Shown: positions 1-8,699, counted from the stretch's first letter. The stretch is 64,000 nt of DNA from Actinoplanes sp. TBRC 11911 (GCF_012933445.1 NZ_JABBNC010000025.1:62001-126000), one strand, 5' to 3'. Made by a program: numbers and translations. The notes: generated by a model from the sequence alone, not told the origin.

Positions 1-446
1 TCGACCTCGCCGAGGTGATCGAGCGGGCGATCGGCGGGATCACCCCGGCCGCCGCGAAAGCGTCCGTGGGCCTGCACTGCGACGTGCGGGGCCCGCTACC
101 GGCCCGCGGCGACGGCGCCCAGCTCGACCGGGTGCTGGTGAACCTGCTCAGCAACGCGGTCAAGTTCACCCCCGCGGACGGGACCGTCACGGTCCGGGCC
201 GCGCAGGACGGCGACCGGGTGGCGCTCAGCGTGGCCGACACCGGGATCGGCATCCCCGAAAGCGAGAAGCAGGCGCTGTTCGCCCGGTTCTTCCGCGCCA
301 CCAACGCGATCCGCAACGCCATCCCCGGCACCGGGCTGGGCCTGGCCATCGTGCGGACCATCGTCGGCAACCACGGCGGCACCATCGAGGTCGACTCCAC
401 CGAGAACGCCGGCACCACGGTCACCGTGCGGTTGCCCGCCGGCTAG
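1..446 (+). CDS. Sensor histidine kinase, C-terminal ATPase domain (partial)
   Basis: The reading frame is open to the left edge of the window, so only the last ~147 residues are present. They form a HATPase_c domain: the N box (LVNLLSNAVKFTP), the G1 box (VADTGIGIP) and the G2 box (GTGLGLAIV) are all intact, typical of a HisKA-class two-component kinase that phosphorylates a response regulator. The GTG at 15 is internal, because in-frame codons continue upstream. Sensor region, phospho-accepting His and partner regulator lie outside the window. The stop overlaps the 3' end of the convergent DUF3159 gene by four bases. The family is clear; the signal is unknown. Confidence 0.9.
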   Translation, partial: DLAEVIERAIGGITPAAAKASVGLHCDVRGPLPARGDGAQLDRVLVNLLSNAVKFTPADGTVTVRAAQDGDRVALSVADTGIGIPESEKQALFARFFRATNAIRNAIPGTGLGLAIVRTIVGNHGGTIEVDSTENAGTTVTVRLPAG

Positions 447-1063
447 ATCTGGGGGTGGCGCAGGCCCGGATGCCCCGGCGGCAGGCTGCGGCGGATCACC
501 CACCAGCTCACCGCGAGACTCGCCGCCACCAGCGGCCAGGTCAGCGCCACCCGCGCCACGCCCAGCGCCAGCACCTGCTCCGCGGCGTACAGGGGAAGGA
601 AGACGGCGACCCGCACGACGTACTGGGCAACCCAGACCCAACTTCCTTTCCCGTACGCGCGTAGCAGAGCCGGATCGCGCCGCCATCGCGTTTTCTGGCC
701 GAGCACCGCGCCCACCACGAGCCCGAGCAGAGGCCACCGGATCACGATGCTGACCGCCCAGACCAGCGCGCTCGCGGCGTTGCTGAGCAGCTGGATCAGG
801 AAGAAGTCCTCGGCCCGCCCGGTGCGCAACGCGATCAGCGCCGCCACGCACACGCCGAGCAGTCCGATCAGGACCGCGCGCGGCTTGTCGCCCCGGCGCA
901 GCCGCCACACCGAGACGACGGCGGCGCAGGCCAGTGCGACGGCGGAACCGGCCCAGATCGACCGGCCGCCGGCCAGCCACCCGACGACGAACCCGGCGGC
1001 GGGCAGCGTCGCGTCGAGGGCCGCGCGCCGCCCGTTCAGCAGCTCCGAAAGCGATTCCGGCAC
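443..1063 (-). CDS. DUF3159 family membrane protein
   Basis: A 206-residue integral membrane protein with about five to six hydrophobic segments (for example around residues 19-36, 38-53, 62-80 and 90-112) separated by short Arg-rich loops, ending in a polar tail. Length and pattern match actinobacterial DUF3159 proteins, whose function is not established. It starts five bases after the stop of the TetR gene on the same strand, so the two are probably co-transcribed. No catalytic motif is seen. Confidence 0.8.
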   Translation of the reverse strand: MPESLSELLNGRRAALDATLPAAGFVVGWLAGGRSIWAGSAVALACAAVVSVWRLRRGDKPRAVLIGLLGVCVAALIALRTGRAEDFFLIQLLSNAASALVWAVSIVIRWPLLGLVVGAVLGQKTRWRRDPALLRAYGKGSWVWVAQYVVRVAVFLPLYAAEQVLALGVARVALTWPLVAASLAVSWWVIRRSLPPGHPGLRHPQI

Positions 1064-1067
1064 CGGC

Positions 1068-1760
1068 TTAATGTGTCGTATCGGTGCCGATGGTGTCGAG
1101 CCAATGCACCAACAGGGCGGTTTCCGGCTCGCCCAGGCCGCTCGGCTGCTGGCGCAGCAGGGCCGCGAGCTGCAGCGCGACCGGCGCGAGGCGGTCCGGC
1201 TCGGCCGGCAGGTTGTCGCGGCGGATCAGCAGCTTGGCGTGCAGCGCGTCGCGTACCCGGGTGGACAGCTCCGGGTCGTGGTACGTCTCCGGCTGGGTCA
1301 CCATGCTCAGCGCCACGCCGATGTTGGCCGCCATGATGGTCTGCGCCGCCACCTCCGGGCTCACCGCGAGCAGGCCGGCCGCAGCGCACCGGTCCAGCAC
1401 GACGCGCAGCAGGTCGAGCGCCTCCTTGGCGGCGCCCGGCACGGTCTCGAAGGCGGGGGAGTACATCATCCGATACACCGCGGGGTGTGCCAGCGCGAAC
1501 GCGACGTGGCCGTTCCACCCGTCGCGGAGGTCCTGGACCGGGTCGTCCGAGACGGGCAGCGCGCGCTTCGAGTTCAGGTAGCGCTCGAAGCCGTAGTCGA
1601 CGACGGCGCTGAGCAGGCCCTTCTTGTCGCCGAAAAGCCGGTAGAGCACCGGGGCGCCGACGCCGACGGCTTCGCAGACGGCCCGGGTGGAGATGTCGCG
1701 GTCGGGGGAAACGTCTAACAGCCTCTCAGCCGCCTCGAGGATCTGGGTGCGCGTATCCAT
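1068..1760 (-). CDS. TetR/AcrR family transcriptional regulator
   Basis: A 230-residue repressor. Residues 1-50 form the TetR helix-turn-helix (ILEAAERLL, then ISTRAVCEAVGVGAPVLYRLF) and the rest is a helical ligand-binding domain with a TetR_C-type pattern. It is divergent from an MFS transporter, and the intergenic region carries two copies of a palindrome, the classical layout of a drug-sensing repressor controlling an exporter and itself. The ATG at 1760 gives the usual short N-terminus. The ligand cannot be deduced. Confidence 0.9.
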   Translation of the reverse strand: MDTRTQILEAAERLLDVSPDRDISTRAVCEAVGVGAPVLYRLFGDKKGLLSAVVDYGFERYLNSKRALPVSDDPVQDLRDGWNGHVAFALAHPAVYRMMYSPAFETVPGAAKEALDLLRVVLDRCAAAGLLAVSPEVAAQTIMAANIGVALSMVTQPETYHDPELSTRVRDALHAKLLIRRDNLPAEPDRLAPVALQLAALLRQQPSGLGEPETALLVHWLDTIGTDTTH

Positions 1761-1832
1761 GAGGCCATGTTACCGCCGATACGCTCGTGCCGTACCCGTG
1801 CTACTGACTGTGTCGGACGACACGCCCCTGAG

Positions 1833-1847
1833 CGTAACCCTGTTACG
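1833..1847. promoter_or_regulatory. Putative TetR operator 1
   Basis: A perfect 15-bp palindrome, CGTAAC-CCT-GTTACG, lies in the TetR/MFS intergenic region. Size and symmetry fit a TetR dimer site. A near-copy lies 69 bp downstream. Binding by the adjacent TetR protein is inferred. Confidence 0.65.
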
Positions 1848-1901
1848 AATCTTCCCTAGCGCCGGAATACCCGAGGGTGTTAGCGTCGTTACCCAGTACA
1901 G

Positions 1902-1916
1902 CGTAACGCTGCTACG
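1902..1916. promoter_or_regulatory. Putative TetR operator 2
   Basis: CGTAAC-GCT-GCTACG is the operator 1 palindrome with one mismatch in the right arm, 20 bp before the MFS start codon. An isolated half-site (CGTTAC, 1887-1892) lies between the two. Placement suggests direct repression of the transporter. Confidence 0.6.
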
Positions 1917-1936
1917 AATACCTTGTGGGGGTTGTC

Positions 1937-3166
1937 ATGTCTTCGATCACTACGCACGCTGCGGAGACGCGCGGCGCGTCGCGGTCGGGCGTTCTCGGGC
2001 ACAACGCGGCCTTCTGGTCGGTCGCGTTCGCGTTCCTGATCACGATCGCGTTCGGCACCGTCGCGACGCCGTTGTACGAGCTGTACCAGCTCCGCGACGG
2101 CTTCTCGACGTTCATGATCACGGTCGTCTTCGCGGTCTACGCCGTCGGGGTGGTCGCGACGTTGTTCTTCGCCGGTCACCTTTCGGACTACCTGGGCCGC
2201 AAACGGATGATCCTGATCGGCCTGCTGATCGAGATCCTCTCGGCCGTCATCTTCATCGCCTCGCCGGCGCTGCCGTCCATCATCATCGGCCGCGTCGTCT
2301 CCGGCATCGGCGTCGGCCTGGTCAGCGCCGCGTTCACCGCCTTCGTGGGTGAGCTCAACGGCCGCTCCGGTGCCTCCCGCACCCGGGCCGACGTGGTCGG
2401 TGCCGCGGCGAACTTCGGTGGCTTCGCGGTCGGCGCGCTGGTCGCCGGCTTCCTCGCCGAGTGGGTTTCGGCGCCGCTGCGCACCCCCTTCATCGTCTTC
2501 GGCGTGCTGATGATCGTCGGTGCGATCGCGGTCGCCCTGTCACCGGAGACGGCGAACGTCGACGGCCCGCGCCCGGCCTACCGCCCGCAGCGGGTGTCGC
2601 TGCCCGCCGAGGCCAAGCCCGCCTTCTGGGCCGCCGCCAGCGCCGGGTTCGTGGTCTTCGCGGTCAACGCCCTGTTCAACACGATCGCTCCGGCCTTCGT
2701 CGCCGGCACCATGGGGCACCCGTCGCGGGCCCTGGCCGGCACGGTCGCCTTCATCGTCTTCGGCACGGCCGCTCTGCTGCAGATCATCACGGTCAAGGTG
2801 GCGATCCGAACCCTGCTGATCGCGGGTCTCACGCTGGCCATCGTCGGCCTGATCGTGGTCACCGTCGGCGCGTTCGTGCCCAGCCTGGCCCTGTTCCTGA
2901 TCGGCGGCGGCCTGGCCGGCGGCGGCGGTGGCCTGCTGTTCAAGGGCGCGGTGACCACGGTCGTGCGGGTCTCGGAGCCGGCGAAGCGGGGCGAGGCCCT
3001 GGCGGGCCTGTTCCTGTCCTCCTACGTCGGCCTGATCGTCCCGGTGCTGGCGGTCGGCATCGCGGTCGAGTACGTCCAGCCGAAGAACGCCCTGCTCGTC
3101 CTGAGCGCCGTCCTGATCCTGGTCTGCCTGGCCGCCAGCCCCAAGCTGGTCGGCAACCAGAAATAA
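1937..3166 (+). CDS. MFS transporter
   Basis: A 409-residue major facilitator with about twelve hydrophobic segments. The inter-helix 2-3 signature (GHLSDYLGRKRMILIG) is clear near residues 77-92, and a second amphipathic break follows helix 6. The ATG at 1937 is preferred over the in-frame GTG at 1925 because a GGGGG ribosome-binding stretch sits 5 bp upstream of it. It is divergent from a TetR repressor with two operators between and is followed by a strong hairpin, so it is probably a single-gene inducible unit. Export of a toxic small molecule is likely; the substrate is unknown. Confidence 0.88.
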   Translation: MSSITTHAAETRGASRSGVLGHNAAFWSVAFAFLITIAFGTVATPLYELYQLRDGFSTFMITVVFAVYAVGVVATLFFAGHLSDYLGRKRMILIGLLIEILSAVIFIASPALPSIIIGRVVSGIGVGLVSAAFTAFVGELNGRSGASRTRADVVGAAANFGGFAVGALVAGFLAEWVSAPLRTPFIVFGVLMIVGAIAVALSPETANVDGPRPAYRPQRVSLPAEAKPAFWAAASAGFVVFAVNALFNTIAPAFVAGTMGHPSRALAGTVAFIVFGTAALLQIITVKVAIRTLLIAGLTLAIVGLIVVTVGAFVPSLALFLIGGGLAGGGGGLLFKGAVTTVVRVSEPAKRGEALAGLFLSSYVGLIVPVLAVGIAVEYVQPKNALLVLSAVLILVCLAASPKLVGNQK

Positions 3167-3183
3167 GCCCGTCCCCAGTAAAA

Positions 3184-3219
3184 GAAGAAGGCCGGCCAGC
3201 TGGGTGGCCGGCCTTCTTC
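3184..3219 (+). terminator. Rho-independent-type terminator hairpin
   Basis: Perfect 15-bp inverted repeat (GAAGAAGGCCGGCCA, loop GCTGGG, TGGCCGGCCTTCTTC) starting 17 bases after the MFS stop. The 3' arm ends in a T-rich stretch but has no long T tract, as is common in GC-rich actinobacteria. Confidence 0.8.
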
Positions 3220-3306
3220 ACGTCCGCCCCGCGAACAGCCCGTCCGGAGGCCCGTGGCTAAAGAATCGGTAGCCACGAGCGCCCGAATTTGGGTACTTTT
3301 GCGTGA

Positions 3307-3348
3307 CTCGGATTTTGGTAGTTCAGGCACCTCGGATTTTGGTAGTTC
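3307..3348. repeat. Two-copy 18-bp direct repeat
   Basis: CTCGGATTTTGGTAGTTC occurs at 3307-3324 and 3331-3348 (period 24). It lies at the upstream edge of a broken ATPase gene, is AT-richer than its surroundings, and may be a duplication scar. Confidence 0.6.
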
Positions 3349-3349
3349 C

Positions 3350-3839
3350 CGGCCGGCTGCACACCATGACCATCTGGCCTCTGTCACAGGGCGAGATCGC
3401 CGGTGTCACCGAGGACTTCCTGCCCGCGCTGCGGACTCTTTGTCATCGAGCGACTGCCAGCTTGGGGAAAGACCCTGCGCGCGCGAGCCACGGCAGCGCC
3501 AAAGGTTCATGTCATCGATTCCGGGGTGGCTGCTCGGCTCATGCGCGTTTCAGCTGCCCAGCTCGCCACACAGCGCGTCTCCACTGGCGCACCCACGACG
3601 GCGAGGAGGTCGGCTTCGTCATCGAGTTTGACGACGGCGGAGTTCTGGCATTCGAGGTCAAGGCGAACGAACGTGTCGCCGGCGCCGACCTCAAGGGCCT
3701 GCGGGCGTTGCGCGACGCCCTCGGCGACAGGTTCATCGCCGGGGCGGCACTCAGCACCGGCCTACGCTCCTACACCTACGAGGACCGGATCCACATCATG
3801 CCCGTTGACCGCCTCTGGACACACGTCGGCAGCGGTTGA
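3350..3839 (+). pseudogene. Degraded DUF4143-type AAA ATPase
   Basis: Pieces of one protein family lie in alternating frames. A TIWPLSQGEIAG segment near 3367-3402 resembles the post-Walker region of AAA_14/DUF4143 ATPases. A second frame carries VHVIDSGVAARLMRVSAAQL near 3503-3560. The first frame resumes with the C-terminal nuclease-like fold (VGFVIEFDDG, LAFEVKANERV, FIAGAALSTG) from about 3603 to the stop. The P-loop N-terminus is missing. At least two frameshifts and internal deletion make it non-functional. Such ATPases are usually mobile accessory genes of unknown role. Confidence 0.7.
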
Positions 3840-3875
3840 GGTCACGCCTGGCCGGGGCCGAACCGGGCGTGACCT
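3839..3875. terminator. Hairpin after the DUF4143 remnant
   Basis: Perfect 10-bp arms AGGTCACGCC (3839-3848) and GGCGTGACCT (3866-3875) around a GC-rich 17-nt loop. There is no T tract. It could terminate transcription from either side. Confidence 0.45.
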
Positions 3876-3917
3876 GCGGGTTACCTAGCCCGCTCTTAGG
3901 GCAATGAATTCTGCCTG

Positions 3918-4418
3918 CTACGCCGATACTGACGGAGGCGCCACCGAAGTCAGCGGCGACCGGGGCGGTCGCCACGCAGAGCACCACCGGCGAACAACGT
4001 GTATGCATTGCCGGTGACTGCCAGGCCCTGCGGCAGATAGGTGTGGCAGAACCTGGACCGCGACCTCCCGCTCCGGGCTCAGCGGCAGGTGGCCGTACGC
4101 GTCGATCACTTGCTCCATCATCCGTGGTGCGTTGACTGCCAGCTGGTTGCCGATCTCCCAGTCGGTGAAGCGCGGATCGACCGCGACTTGATAGAACCGG
4201 AGCGCGGCCATTAGGTCGGCCGACCGGCGGTGGATATCGGCCTCTGCTGGGTTGGCCGGCCGGCCGTGGGCGCGCCGGAGGTCGGCGAGAGACCGACGGG
4301 AGAGGTTGAGTGGCCGGGTCTGTTGGCCAGTCGCATTCATTATCCCTTTGTGGACGAGCATCGCGCCCATACTGAGCATCTCGACGAAGATGAAGAACAG
4401 AATCGGAAAAGGTGCCAT
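3918..4418 (-). CDS. Small membrane-anchored hypothetical protein
   Basis: The ATG at 4418 begins a hydrophobic helix (PILFFIFVEMLSMGAMLVH), followed by a basic linker and a helical soluble part of about 100 residues. A longer start at GTG 4439 is possible. The last ~40 residues (from about 4030 to 3918) are Arg/Pro-rich and look out of frame, while the neighbouring minus-strand frame looks more protein-like there, so the 3' end may be frameshifted. No family was recognised. It lies in a lower-GC accessory stretch. Confidence 0.4.
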   Translation of the reverse strand: MAPFPILFFIFVEMLSMGAMLVHKGIMNATGQQTRPLNLSRRSLADLRRAHGRPANPAEADIHRRSADLMAALRFYQVAVDPRFTDWEIGNQLAVNAPRMMEQVIDAYGHLPLSPEREVAVQVLPHLSAAGPGSHRQCIHVVRRWCSAWRPPRSPLTSVAPPSVSA

Positions 4419-4439
4419 CAACCCGCCCCAGAGATCCAC

Positions 4440-5269
4440 GAGCGCACGAAGGCCGCGCCCGCTGACATCGAATCAAAGCGGGCCTGTCCGCTACCTCCGC
4501 CCTTCGTCCGGAACGCGATACCGATCATCGATCCGTAGGCACGCCTCGGACCATCCCATTCGGCTGACTCCGCTCGCGCACGCCAAACCGATCGTCCATG
4601 ACCTATCGGCCCGGCTGCTCAAACCAATACCATGCGCTCCCGTCAAGATCGGGAAGGTTGACTTCCACGGCCCGGGTGCCCTCGGTCTGCACCCTGTGCG
4701 CGCAGCATCCCTACGCGCAGATCGGGCTCGGTCCTCGGTGAGTACGCCGAGCGGAGATGGTCGAGGCGATGCGGCGCTCACTAACCAGATCCTTGGCTGC
4801 TTTCGCGCCAACTCCGCTAGAAGGACGGGAGTCTGGCGCTGGTCGAAAACCGTGTCGAGGTAGGCGCAGAGACCCAGCGAGTATTGTAAATTTGCGGACC
4901 GAGATCAATGAGCTCTTGAGTCCACTGGAAGCCACGCGGACTTACCACAATCTGGCCAGATTGGTACGCACTTGTAGGCGCGATCACCGCATCCCGATAG
5001 CAGTAACCCCAAAAGCAAGATCAAAGACGGAATTCGCGCCAGAGCCGTGTTTTGGCGTCAGACGTTCGTTAACTTGCTCGGCTAAATGGTATCGGAGATC
5101 CGGCGTCGGCTGGCCGCACTCTTCGTCCGCCGCCGCCAGCCTAAACACACCTGGTGGTAGTCCCGCTGGCGACGACGACGTCAACACCAAGTCCGCCTCA
5201 GCCACCACAAACGCCGCAGCTGTCCACCCAGGTGAGTGCCGCTGCAGTATTAAGATGGCGGCGAGTGCC
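4440..5269. other. Intergenic accessory DNA without a recognisable gene
   Basis: About 830 bp of lower and patchy GC. Several short open frames exist on both strands (for example 5208-4984 minus), but none has a ribosome-binding site, recognisable motif or consistent codon bias. It probably holds decayed horizontally acquired DNA. Confidence 0.5.
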
Positions 5270-6124
5270 TTATGGCTTCCGTGTCAAGTCTCGAAGCGTC
5301 CGCAGAACCGTTGCGCCAACGACGGCTCCGGCCGCGATATAGATGGCAGCCGTCAACCTTGAGAATTCAAGAGTTATTCCTTTTTGTGGCGTGCGTTCGA
5401 CAGGCCAATTCCGAGGCTGCTCGCCATGTGAGCCGGGAAGGTCACTGTGGGTTTGCTGATTATCCTCCGGCTGCGTGCCCGTCGAATCTTCGCCCTCGAG
5501 CCTTCCGAGGGCGGCCTGGTACTCGTCGTCGACGATGTAGTAGAAGGTCCGGGCACGGCGTCCACGTTCGACGGCTCGTCGAGGCTCCCGCGCTTCGGCC
5601 CAAAATTGGCGGCCTAGCGGACCTCCGAAAATTCCGGCCGCAGTAAAGCGCAGATGAGCTTCACTAAGCGCCCCGATCTCCCACTCCATCTGCCAATGCG
5701 AGACAATAAGATTGAGATAAATATGCTGTCTATACCAGTTCATATCGGATGAGCTGGCAATCGGCCCCCAGCACGCGAGGAAAGACGTGTCATCCAACGC
5801 CATCTTGAGTAGGTCAGAGTGTAATCCGCGAAGGGCTTGCTCTCGAGCCGCCTTGGATTCTCGCCGTTGTAGATGCAGCGACACGGCGACTCCACCGAGT
5901 GCAAGCACAGACAGTACTGCAGAGGCTGCACCGTACGTTTGACCAACGTCGCTTAGTGTGCCCCAATCGACGCCTTCTCCGGAAGGTAGTCGCGATAGGG
6001 CGAGCGGCGAGAGTAGTACGGCGCCCAAAGCGCCGAGAATCGCTAGCGCGGTGAGCGCCAGGGTTGCGGTACGCAGCATGGTAGCACGGACCGCGCGCCC
6101 GGAAATTTGCACGGATCGAATCAC
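5270..6124 (-). CDS. DUF6082 family membrane protein
   Basis: A 284-residue protein with an N-terminal hydrophobic helix (about residues 20-45), a second helix (about 65-85) beginning with the family's YGAASAVLSVLALGGVAVS pattern, and a cytoplasmic helical part with MALDD and IYLNLIVSHWQ stretches typical of DUF6082. A third hydrophobic segment near 255-275 precedes a short basic tail. The start is GTG 6124, five bases after the DUF6879 stop; ATG 6079 is an alternative. DUF6082 proteins are abundant in Streptomyces and relatives and have no established function. Confidence 0.72.
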   Translation of the reverse strand: MIRSVQISGRAVRATMLRTATLALTALAILGALGAVLLSPLALSRLPSGEGVDWGTLSDVGQTYGAASAVLSVLALGGVAVSLHLQRRESKAAREQALRGLHSDLLKMALDDTSFLACWGPIASSSDMNWYRQHIYLNLIVSHWQMEWEIGALSEAHLRFTAAGIFGGPLGRQFWAEAREPRRAVERGRRARTFYYIVDDEYQAALGRLEGEDSTGTQPEDNQQTHSDLPGSHGEQPRNWPVERTPQKGITLEFSRLTAAIYIAAGAVVGATVLRTLRDLTRKP

Positions 6125-6129
6125 GGTCG

Positions 6130-6729
6130 TTATCGCTGGTCTACCGGAAGGACTTCCCGCGCAAAAAATTGTTCGAATTCTTCGCTATGTTCGTACATTT
6201 CCGCTAGGGCCGCCCGACAGCGTCCGATTAACAATGGATCGTCGAACTTTGCTGCCCCTTTAGCGACGCCGTCGTCGCTGTAGTCGACGATGTACCCCGC
6301 CGTGTCGCCAAGAAGCACCAATTCAGGAATCATTCCGTATTGCTGCTCGGCCCGATCGGTAATCGGTGGCGGCGCGATCCTGATCCGTTCGCCGGCTAGT
6401 AGCCTCACGCGTAATATGTGTAGCTCCCACCGTAGATAGCTAGACAGAGGTAACTCCACAACCCGGATGCGGTAGAACTGAGTTCCCCGGCGTTCCAGCT
6501 GCGAAAAGTATTGCTTCAGCTCGGTCAGCTCTGACGTCGAAGCCTGGAGAGCCTCCTCCCATCGGCCCGCGATATACGCCTCCCAACTCCGGTTCCCAGG
6601 CTCCTGGAAGTGCTGGGCGCGTTCGGATTTCCAGATGTCCCCCACGAGGTTGGCTGACACTGTCGTGAAGTCCTCGATGTAGTCATCCAACGGTAGATAG
6701 GTCGTCTTCGCGGCGTCAACAAGCGACAT
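6130..6729 (-). CDS. DUF6879 family protein
   Basis: A 199-residue soluble protein matching DUF6879 along its length: a LDDYIEDF-type N-terminus, a conserved RVVELPLSSYLRWEL core and an acidic C-terminal helix. Function is unknown. It sits in the middle of a three-gene minus-strand operon between a 89-residue protein and a DUF6082 membrane protein, with gaps of 5-9 bases. In actinomycetes such genes typically occupy variable accessory regions, and the lower GC here agrees. Confidence 0.75.
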   Translation of the reverse strand: MSLVDAAKTTYLPLDDYIEDFTTVSANLVGDIWKSERAQHFQEPGNRSWEAYIAGRWEEALQASTSELTELKQYFSQLERRGTQFYRIRVVELPLSSYLRWELHILRVRLLAGERIRIAPPPITDRAEQQYGMIPELVLLGDTAGYIVDYSDDGVAKGAAKFDDPLLIGRCRAALAEMYEHSEEFEQFFAREVLPVDQR

Positions 6730-6738
6730 GTCGGCAGT

Positions 6739-7008
6739 CTAGGCGTCTGGCATGTCGGGTTTGGCGGCAACAATCATACTCCTTGGGATGATCACTAGCC
6801 GCTCATCCGATCCAATCGCCACGCCCTCGGGCAGGCGGTCGACGTAGTCAGCAGTGTGCTCGCGTCCGATCACGGCTATGTCGCCGTTGTCGAGTTCCCA
6901 TATATCTGGGCAGGTTGGTCCACTACTGGTCGCGCCGAGCTCCAGTGGCGACTTGCCAAGTCTGCGAGTCAACTCTGCACTCGGGTCAGCTTCCCATGGC
7001 CGGGGCAT
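6739..7008 (-). CDS. Small DUF6879-associated hypothetical protein
   Basis: An 89-residue protein, first gene of the DUF6879/DUF6082 operon. The core (CPDIWELDNGDIAVIG, then LVIIPRSMIVAAKPD) resembles small proteins that commonly precede DUF6879 genes. AGGAG lies about 6 bp upstream of ATG 7008. No catalytic motif is seen; it may be a partner or regulator of the DUF6879 protein. Confidence 0.65.
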   Translation of the reverse strand: MPRPWEADPSAELTRRLGKSPLELGATSSGPTCPDIWELDNGDIAVIGREHTADYVDRLPEGVAIGSDERLVIIPRSMIVAAKPDMPDA

Positions 7009-7139
7009 CAGTGCTCCTTAGCGTCATTCACTGACGTTCTACGATGCATACGGACCGTCACCTCAGGCAAGTGTCGCAATTTCAGATACCAGTACGAGGA
7101 GCCCCTGTCGTCGTTGTGACAGAGAGGAGGGAGTCCGCG

Positions 7140-7420
7140 ATCGCTAGTACTCCGGCGTGTACGTTGCGCTGGACATTCGGCATAAATGCCGAACGCCTCG
7201 TGGGCCACGGCATGCAGTCAGTCGGCATCTTGAAGGCGGCGTCACGGCCTTCCCGCAACGTGATCGGCAGAACCCGGGTGTCCTCGTCGACCAGCAACGT
7301 GCCATAAACGCGGCCGGAAAGCGCGAAGTCATCCACCCCGAGCACCCGAGGAGCACTGATCGTCGGCAGCGGGACGCGCATCAGGTGTGCTCGGACGTCG
7401 GTTCGTGGGTGCGCACTTAA
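7140..7420 (-). pseudogene. ISL3-family transposase fragment
   Basis: The segment around 7390-7270 encodes LPTISAPRVLGVDDFALSG followed by RVYGTLLVDEDTR, the start of the ISL3 DDE domain with its first Asp. Downstream the family pattern (VICRDR, QVADRWH) is degraded and split between frames. It is joined in frame to the 3' side of an IS5-type fragment, so two unrelated elements have been fused by deletion or nested insertion. It cannot encode an active transposase. Confidence 0.7.
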
Positions 7421-7832
7421 CGCACTGGTCCGAAAATACGCGTCGGCCGGGCGCTGGTGGCGGGTGCCGGCCGCGTGTTGATGCGCGCGGATCACGCTGG
7501 AATTGATGCCCAGCGTCCACTGCGGATCACCCATTTCGGTGTCCAGGCGCAGCCGCTCGGCGATGCGTTGCCAGGTGCCGTCCAGCGCCCACCGTCGTTT
7601 ACGCAGGTAGACGGTCTTCCAGCTCCCGAAGCGGGCGGGCAGGTCCCGCCACGGAATCCCGGTCCGTTCCCGAAAACAGGATCCCGGAAATGACCGTACG
7701 GTGGTCGATCCACCGGCTGCCACGCGGCGGATCCGCGGGTAGCCGAGGCTTGAGAAGTTCCCACTCGGCGTCAGTCAGTTCAAATCGGGCACTCACCGCG
7801 TGGTGATCAACAACCGCGACGATCTGGATCAT
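7421..7832 (-). pseudogene. IS5-family transposase N-terminal fragment
   Basis: The start at 7832 leads into the DUF4096-type N-terminus (ELTDAEWELLKPRLP). After ISGILF the frame shifts by +1 into RERTGIPWRDLPARFGSW, at a TTTT run near 7680. The catalytic segment reads LGINSSVIRAHQHAAG, where an active IS5 enzyme has Asp at the N position, so the first DDE residue is lost as well. The remaining two-thirds of the transposase is absent. Confidence 0.8.
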
Positions 7833-7856
7833 CCCTCAAGATCCACAAGATGCGGC

Positions 7857-8699
7857 TTAGTCCGCGTCCAGCGTGTTGCTGTGCTTCTCGAAGCCGATGT
7901 ACAGGCGGGCCGCGGCGTTCGAGCCGAGATCGCCCAGCGTCTCCAGCTCACGCAGCCGGAGCAGGGCCGGGTGCTGCGCGTACGCCTCGGCCCCCGCCGC
8001 CAGCCGCCGCAGCGCGTCCACGTCCGCGTCGGCCCGGATGCGCTTGGCCTCCGCGTCCGCCTCGGCCGCCAGTCGGGTCTTCTCCACCCGGGCCTGGGCC
8101 GCCACCCGCTCGGCGTCCGCCTTCGACGTGGCCTCCAGCGCCTCCCGCTCCGCCCGCGTCCGCGCCTCGACCATCTGCGCCTCCGCGATGCGCTGCGCCA
8201 TCAGCACCCGGTTCATGACCTCCTGAAGGTTGCCCGGGAACACCAGGTCCTTCACGTCCGCCCGGATGATCGCCACGCCGTACCCCGCGGCCACCCCCTC
8301 GACGTCGCGCAGGATGTCCTCGCTGAGCTGGTTGCGGTTGGTCAGGATGGCCTCGAGCGTCATCGACGCCAGCGAGCGCCGCGCCGCGAGCTGCACGTCG
8401 CTGTAGAGCCGGTCGCTGTAGTCCGCCACCCGCTCCACCGCCGCCACCGGGTCGGTGACCCGGAAGTGCGTGATGATGTTGACGCGAACCGCGACCTTGT
8501 CGGCGGTCAGGATCTCCTGGCCCTTGATGTTCAGTTCACGCTCGCGCACGTCGATCAGGTTGATTTCGACGCTCGGCACGCGCCGGCCCGGGAACCGGCG
8601 CCGCACAAGCTCGTAGCGGCCCGGCTCCAGCACCGTCTCGAGACGGCCGTCGACGTAACGCAGGCCGCGAAATCCACTGTGGACGATGACCTCGGACAT
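7857..8699 (-). CDS. SPFH/band 7 (slipin-like) protein
   Basis: A 280-residue prohibitin-homology protein. Residues 1-170 form the SPFH domain (INLIDVRERELNIKGQEI, then ADKVAVRVNIITHFRVTDP), followed by an Ala/Glu/Arg-rich coiled coil (about 175-240) and a short C-terminal segment. ATG 8699 is chosen because a GGGGGGGG run lies just upstream; the frame is open to 8801 but that extension lacks family similarity. No clear N-terminal membrane helix is present, so attachment may be peripheral. SPFH proteins form oligomeric scaffolds at membranes. It stands alone. Confidence 0.85.
   Translation of the reverse strand: MSEVIVHSGFRGLRYVDGRLETVLEPGRYELVRRRFPGRRVPSVEINLIDVRERELNIKGQEILTADKVAVRVNIITHFRVTDPVAAVERVADYSDRLYSDVQLAARRSLASMTLEAILTNRNQLSEDILRDVEGVAAGYGVAIIRADVKDLVFPGNLQEVMNRVLMAQRIAEAQMVEARTRAEREALEATSKADAERVAAQARVEKTRLAAEADAEAKRIRADADVDALRRLAAGAEAYAQHPALLRLRELETLGDLGSNAAARLYIGFEKHSNTLDAD

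Noticed and set aside
4984..5208. Minus-strand 74-codon ORF in the low-GC gap
   Set aside because: No motif, ribosome-binding site or neighbouring context; indistinguishable from chance.
7660..7700. Programmed frameshift in the IS5 transposase
   Set aside because: The shift is +1 at a TTTT run, the catalytic Asp is mutated and the rest of the gene is missing, so plain mutation is simpler.
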